A DNA stretch of 15,654 nt from DATLGD01 sp035540755 (GTDB taxonomy: Bacteria; Actinomycetota; Actinomycetes; Mycobacteriales; SCTD01), in NCBI GenBank assembly GCA_035540755.1, contig DATLGD010000125.1:1-15654 (forward strand). Direction: 5' to 3'. This document shows positions 13,116 through 15,654 of the stretch, in pieces (positions within the stretch are counted from its first letter, which is position 1; every line of letters begins with the position of its first letter). Below the pieces are notes generated by a model. The model saw only the letters and a program-made list of their open reading frames with translations. It did not search any database and was not told the origin of the DNA. The position numbers were made by a program, and so were the translations under genes.

Positions 13116-13625
13116 GTGACGTCCACGCGCGAGGAGCGGATCGAGCAGCGGTACGCCGAGCTCGAGCGCAAGAACGAGGGGCGCAAGGCGGCGACGATCC
13201 GGCGAGGACCGGTCAGCCTCATCGCGGTGTGCCTCGGGCTCGCGCTGCTGGTCGGCGTGACCGCGGCCGTCGACCTGCGCCGGCTCGAGAGCCCGGCGGG
13301 CACCTCGCTGTCGTGGGCCGGCGCGGCGGTCTTCGGCGACTGCACCACCTACCGCCGGCTGTCGGTCCCGCCGGCCGGCGGTGGGGACGACGACGCGCGC
13401 TGCCGGGAGCTGCGACGCCTCGGCGCCGAAGCGCGGGAGCGTCCGAACGAGGTGGAGATCGAGCTGCTGACGGCCGAGCAGTCCGGCGACCGCGCGACCG
13501 CGCTGCTGCGCGTCCAGCTGCCCGGGGGTCAGCCGCAGGAGGTCGCGGTGCGGCTGCTGCGGGTCGACGGCGACTGGCTCGTCGAGCCGGACGGGAGTGT
13601 CTGCGCCGTCATCCCCTGCGCCTAG
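13116..13625 (+). CDS. Membrane-anchored hypothetical protein, 169 residues
   Basis: From GTG 13116, an amphipathic charged N-terminus (EERIEQRYAELERKNEGRK) is followed by one membrane helix at about 33-52 and an outer domain of about 115 residues. The outer part contains LSWAGAAVFGDCTTYRRLSVP, a short DDDARC stretch, VEIELLTAEQSGDRATALLRVQLPGG and VRLLRVDGDWLVEPDG, which reads like a small alpha+beta fold of the lumazine-binding/DUF4878 kind seen in exported actinobacterial proteins; this is a guess from pattern. Cys76, 96, 163 and 168 could pair as disulfides. It begins 23 bases after the oxidoreductase gene. Its stop TAG (13623-13625) overlaps the stop of the opposite-strand gene. Confidence 0.75.
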   Translation: MTSTREERIEQRYAELERKNEGRKAATIRRGPVSLIAVCLGLALLVGVTAAVDLRRLESPAGTSLSWAGAAVFGDCTTYRRLSVPPAGGGDDDARCRELRRLGAEARERPNEVEIELLTAEQSGDRATALLRVQLPGGQPQEVAVRLLRVDGDWLVEPDGSVCAVIPCA

Positions 13626-13981
13626 CACCCAGGCTGGCCCGACCCGGCCAGCTCGCCGACGCGCGCCACCGGCAGGCCGGTGCGGTGGCAGGTCCAGAAC
13701 GGGTCGGGGCCGAGGTCGGGCTCGACGAACAGGGCGTGGCCGCCGACCGCCGGGCAGCTCGGCTCGCGGCACAGCGGCCACATCGGGTCCAGGGCGTGCA
13801 CGGCCTCCTGCACGTCCTGGGCAAGCAGGCCGAGCACGTGCTCGGCGCCGCCCGGCCACTGCTCGAGCCACCACCGCCGGTGGCCGACAGCGGCCTCGAC
13901 GGCGTCGTCCCAACCGGGACGGCCGAGGTCGCGCTCGACGGCGGCGCGCGCCTCCAGCAGCGTCGTCTCGGCGTCCGTCAC
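13622..13981 (-). CDS. Small Cys-containing hypothetical protein, 119 residues
   Basis: GTG 13981 gives a soluble 119-residue protein. The first 65 residues are helical (ETTLLEARAAVERDLG, VGHRRWWLEQWPGG, HVLGLLAQDVQEAVHAL); the second part holds Cys71, Cys76, His82, Cys98 and His99 in MWPLCREPSCPAVGG and FWTCHRTGLPVARVGEL. The arrangement suggests a small metal-binding or ribbon-like module of the type in short actinobacterial conserved proteins whose C-terminus reads W-x-C-x(4)-G-x-P-V-A-x-V-G-x-L. No function is known to me. The frame continues open to 14605, antisense to the methyltransferase gene, but the GTG with CAGGCT 7 nt upstream gives the sensible start. Confidence 0.7.
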   Translation of the reverse strand: MTDAETTLLEARAAVERDLGRPGWDDAVEAAVGHRRWWLEQWPGGAEHVLGLLAQDVQEAVHALDPMWPLCREPSCPAVGGHALFVEPDLGPDPFWTCHRTGLPVARVGELAGSGQPGC

Positions 13982-13988
13982 GGGGTCA

Positions 13989-13994
13989 AGCCTG
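13989..13994 (-). promoter_or_regulatory. Possible -10 hexamer of the gene starting at 13981
   Basis: On the minus strand this is CAGGCT (CANNNT), 7 nt before the GTG. No Shine-Dalgarno is seen. Confidence 0.35.
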
Positions 13995-14043
13995 CACCAG
14001 GAGGCCTGCGCGCAGTCGTCTCGACACCGATGGCGCCGCGCGG

Positions 14044-14049
14044 CACAGT
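14044..14049 (+). promoter_or_regulatory. Possible -10 hexamer of the methyltransferase gene
   Basis: CACAGT (CANNNT), 7 nt before ATG 14057; no Shine-Dalgarno is present. Confidence 0.4.
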
Positions 14050-14056
14050 CTCGGGC

Positions 14057-14677
14057 ATGGCCGTCTGGCGGGAGCGGGTCGTGCCGAGGCTGGTCGACGT
14101 CGCGCTTCGGTCGCCGGCCGCGACCGCAGCCCGATGCCGCACGTGCGCGGAGGTGTCCGGCGAGGTGCTCGAGCTCGGGTTCGGGTCCGGGCTCAACGCG
14201 CCGCACTACCCGCCGGAGGTGGCGCGGGTGCTCGCGGTCGAGCCGTCGGACCTGGCCTGGCGGATGGCCGCTCGGAGGATCGGCAGCAGCGGTGTGCCGG
14301 TGCAGCGCGTCGGCCTCGACGGGCAGGCGCTGCCCCTGGCCGACGGCAGCGCCGACACCGCGCTGTCGACGTGGACGCTCTGCACGATCCCCGATCCGGT
14401 CGCGGCCCTGCGCGAGGTCGCGCGGGTGCTGCGTCCGGGTGGCCGGCTCTGCTTCGTCGAGCACGGCCTGTCGCCCGACCCTGGTGTGGCGCGCTGGCAG
14501 CACCGCCTGCAGCCGCTGCAGTACCGGCTCGCCGGCGGCTGCCACCTGCAGCGGCCGATCGACCGGCTGCTCGAGCAGGCCGGGTTCCGCTGCGAGCGGC
14601 TGCACACCTCCTACGAGCCGGGCGCCCCCCGACCCCTCGGGTACCTGTACGAGGGCATCGCCGTGCCGGGTGCGTGA
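14057..14677 (+). CDS. Class I SAM-dependent methyltransferase, METTL7/UbiE-like
   Basis: 206 residues with a Rossmann-type methyltransferase fold. Motif I VLELGFGSGLN is at 37-47 and an acidic residue (Glu62) ends the second strand for SAM ribose binding. Motif II/post-I is LPLADGSADTALSTWTLCTIPDP at about 92-114, and VARVLRPGGRLCFVEHG is at 121-137. GGCHLQRPIDRLLEQAGF near 160-177 is characteristic of the METTL7-like branch, whose members methylate small thiols or other small molecules. The specific substrate cannot be read from sequence. ATG 14057 starts the family homology; the frame is open far upstream but only as antisense to the previous gene. It converges with XPB, with 10 bases between the stops. 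Confidence 0.88.
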   Translation: MAVWRERVVPRLVDVALRSPAATAARCRTCAEVSGEVLELGFGSGLNAPHYPPEVARVLAVEPSDLAWRMAARRIGSSGVPVQRVGLDGQALPLADGSADTALSTWTLCTIPDPVAALREVARVLRPGGRLCFVEHGLSPDPGVARWQHRLQPLQYRLAGGCHLQRPIDRLLEQAGFRCERLHTSYEPGAPRPLGYLYEGIAVPGA

Positions 14678-14687
14678 GGTGCGTCGG

Positions 14688-15654
14688 TCAGCCCGCGAGC
14701 ACGTCGTCGGCGTCGACGATCGTGTAGGCGTACCCCTGCTCGGCGAGGAAGCGCTGCCGGTGGGCGGCGTACTCCTGGTCGAGGGTGTCGCGGCTGACCA
14801 CGGTGTAGAAGTGCGCCGTGCGCCCGTCCTCCTTCGGCCGCAGCACCCGGCCGAGGCGCTGCGCCTCCTCCTGTCGGGAGCCGAAGGTGCCGCTGACCTG
14901 GATGGCCACGGTGGCCTCGGGCAGGTCGATGGAGAAGTTCGCGACCTTGCTGACCACCAGGCCGCGGATCTCCTTGTTGCGGAACGCGTCGAACAGCCGC
15001 TCGCGCTCGGCGTTCTTGGTCGAGCCCTGGATGACCGGCAGGTCGAGGTGCGCGCCGACCTCCTCGAGCTGCTCGAGGTAGGCGCCGATGACGAGCACCT
15101 GGTCGTCGGCGTGCTTGTCGACCAGGGCCTTGATCGTGCGGACCTTCGTGTGCGCGGTGGAGGCGAGCTTGTAGCGCTCCTCCGGCTCGGCGGTGGCGTA
15201 GGCGAGGCGCTCGGCCTCGGTCATGGTCACGCGCACCTCGGTGCACACGGCCGGGGCGATCCAGCCCTGCGACTCGATGTCCTTCCAGGGCGCGTCGTAG
15301 CGCTTGGGGCCGATGAGGCTGAAGACGTCGCCCTCGCGGCCGTCCTCGCGCACGAGCGTCGCCGTCAGGCCCAGGCGGCGGCGGGACTGCAGGTCCGCCG
15401 TCATGCGGAAGACGGGAGCGGGCAGCAGGTGCACCTCGTCGTAGACCACGAGGCCCCAGTCGCGGGCCCCGAACAGGTCGAGGTGCGCGTACTCGCCCTT
15501 CCGCTTCGTGGTCATGATCTGGTAGGTGGCGATGGTGACCGGCTTGATCTCCTTCTTCTCGCCGGAGTACTCGCCGATCTCCTCCTCGGTCAGCGACGTG
15601 CGCTTGAGCAGCTCGCTCTTCCACTGCCGCCCGCTGACGGTGTTGGTGACGAGG
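14688..15654 (-). CDS. xpb: DNA repair helicase XPB (SF2), N-terminus cut by window edge
   Basis: 321 C-terminal residues are visible, very close to mycobacterial XPB (Rv0861c). These 3'-5' DNA translocases/helicases act in nucleotide excision repair. In order: LVTNTVSGRQWKSEL, the Walker B YDEVHLLPAPVFR (encoded near 15430), motif III GLTATLVREDGREGD with the R-E-D loop, GPKRYDAPWKDIE, motif IV LVIGAYLEQLEE, motif V VVSKVANFSIDLPEA and the arginine-finger motif VI QVSGTFGSRQEEAQRLGRVLRPK. The end FLAEQGYAYTIVDADDVLAG fits the normal C-terminus. The Walker A motif and N-terminal domains lie beyond the right edge. An internal ATG at 15515 is not the real start, since family homology runs through it to the edge. 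Confidence 0.96.
   Translation of the reverse strand, partial: LVTNTVSGRQWKSELLKRTSLTEEEIGEYSGEKKEIKPVTIATYQIMTTKRKGEYAHLDLFGARDWGLVVYDEVHLLPAPVFRMTADLQSRRRLGLTATLVREDGREGDVFSLIGPKRYDAPWKDIESQGWIAPAVCTEVRVTMTEAERLAYATAEPEERYKLASTAHTKVRTIKALVDKHADDQVLVIGAYLEQLEEVGAHLDLPVIQGSTKNAERERLFDAFRNKEIRGLVVSKVANFSIDLPEATVAIQVSGTFGSRQEEAQRLGRVLRPKEDGRTAHFYTVVSRDTLDQEYAAHRQRFLAEQGYAYTIVDADDVLAG

Noticed and set aside
1..15654. A novel multi-gene defence, secretion or biosynthetic system
   Set aside because: Gene order is a mix of housekeeping and small conserved actinomycete genes with frequent strand switches. No nuclease/toxin pairs, transposase, integrase, CRISPR repeat or biosynthetic core enzyme was found.

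Overview
The window is very GC-rich chromosomal DNA. Its third codon positions are almost all G or C, GTG starts are frequent, and it carries an actinobacterial XPB helicase, a GroEL with a GGM-rich tail under CIRCE control, an F420-dependent oxidoreductase and a septum-formation-domain protein. Together these point to an actinomycete, most likely of the Geodermatophilaceae type (Blastococcus, Geodermatophilus, Modestobacter); that family assignment is an inference from protein style, not a search result. I see no insertion sequence, prophage, CRISPR array, tRNA or rRNA, and no gene-free stretch longer than about 250 bases.

Layout. 1-2408 (minus) is a secreted M14 zinc carboxypeptidase cut off at the left edge. 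2477-3895 (minus) is a GT20 trehalose-6-phosphate synthase (otsA). Divergent from it, 4126-5388 (plus) is a zinc-ribbon threonine synthase (thrC) preceded at 3970-4109 by a clear SAM-I (S-box) riboswitch whose closing helix runs into the thrC Shine-Dalgarno. After thrC come two tandem hairpin repeats (5431-5567), a DUF2277 protein (5631-5867), an unrecognised 266-residue protein on the minus strand (5871-6671), and a plus-strand run: a small acidic protein (6751), a DUF192 lipoprotein (7082) and a two-helix membrane protein (7595). groEL (7977-9611) follows two CIRCE operators and ends in a 15-bp UUCG-capped hairpin. Then come a four-helix membrane protein (9751), a septum-formation-domain membrane protein (10166-10882, minus), a stand-alone cyclic-nucleotide-binding protein (11033-11476, minus), a MaoC-type hydratase translationally coupled to an F420-dependent oxidoreductase (11729-13092), a small membrane-anchored protein (13116), a small Cys-containing protein (13622-13981, minus), a METTL7/UbiE-like methyltransferase (14057-14677), and the C-terminal two thirds or so of DNA helicase XPB (14688-15654, minus, cut by the right edge).

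Most genes are housekeeping or small conserved actinobacterial genes rather than an accessory island, so I do not claim a new multi-gene system. The most interesting content is regulatory: a SAM-I riboswitch on a threonine synthase, a double CIRCE, a repeated hairpin element behind thrC, and a recurrent arrangement in which a -10 hexamer of form (T/C)ANNNT sits exactly 6-7 nt before the start codon at eight genes. That arrangement implies leaderless mRNAs and fixes several start codons.
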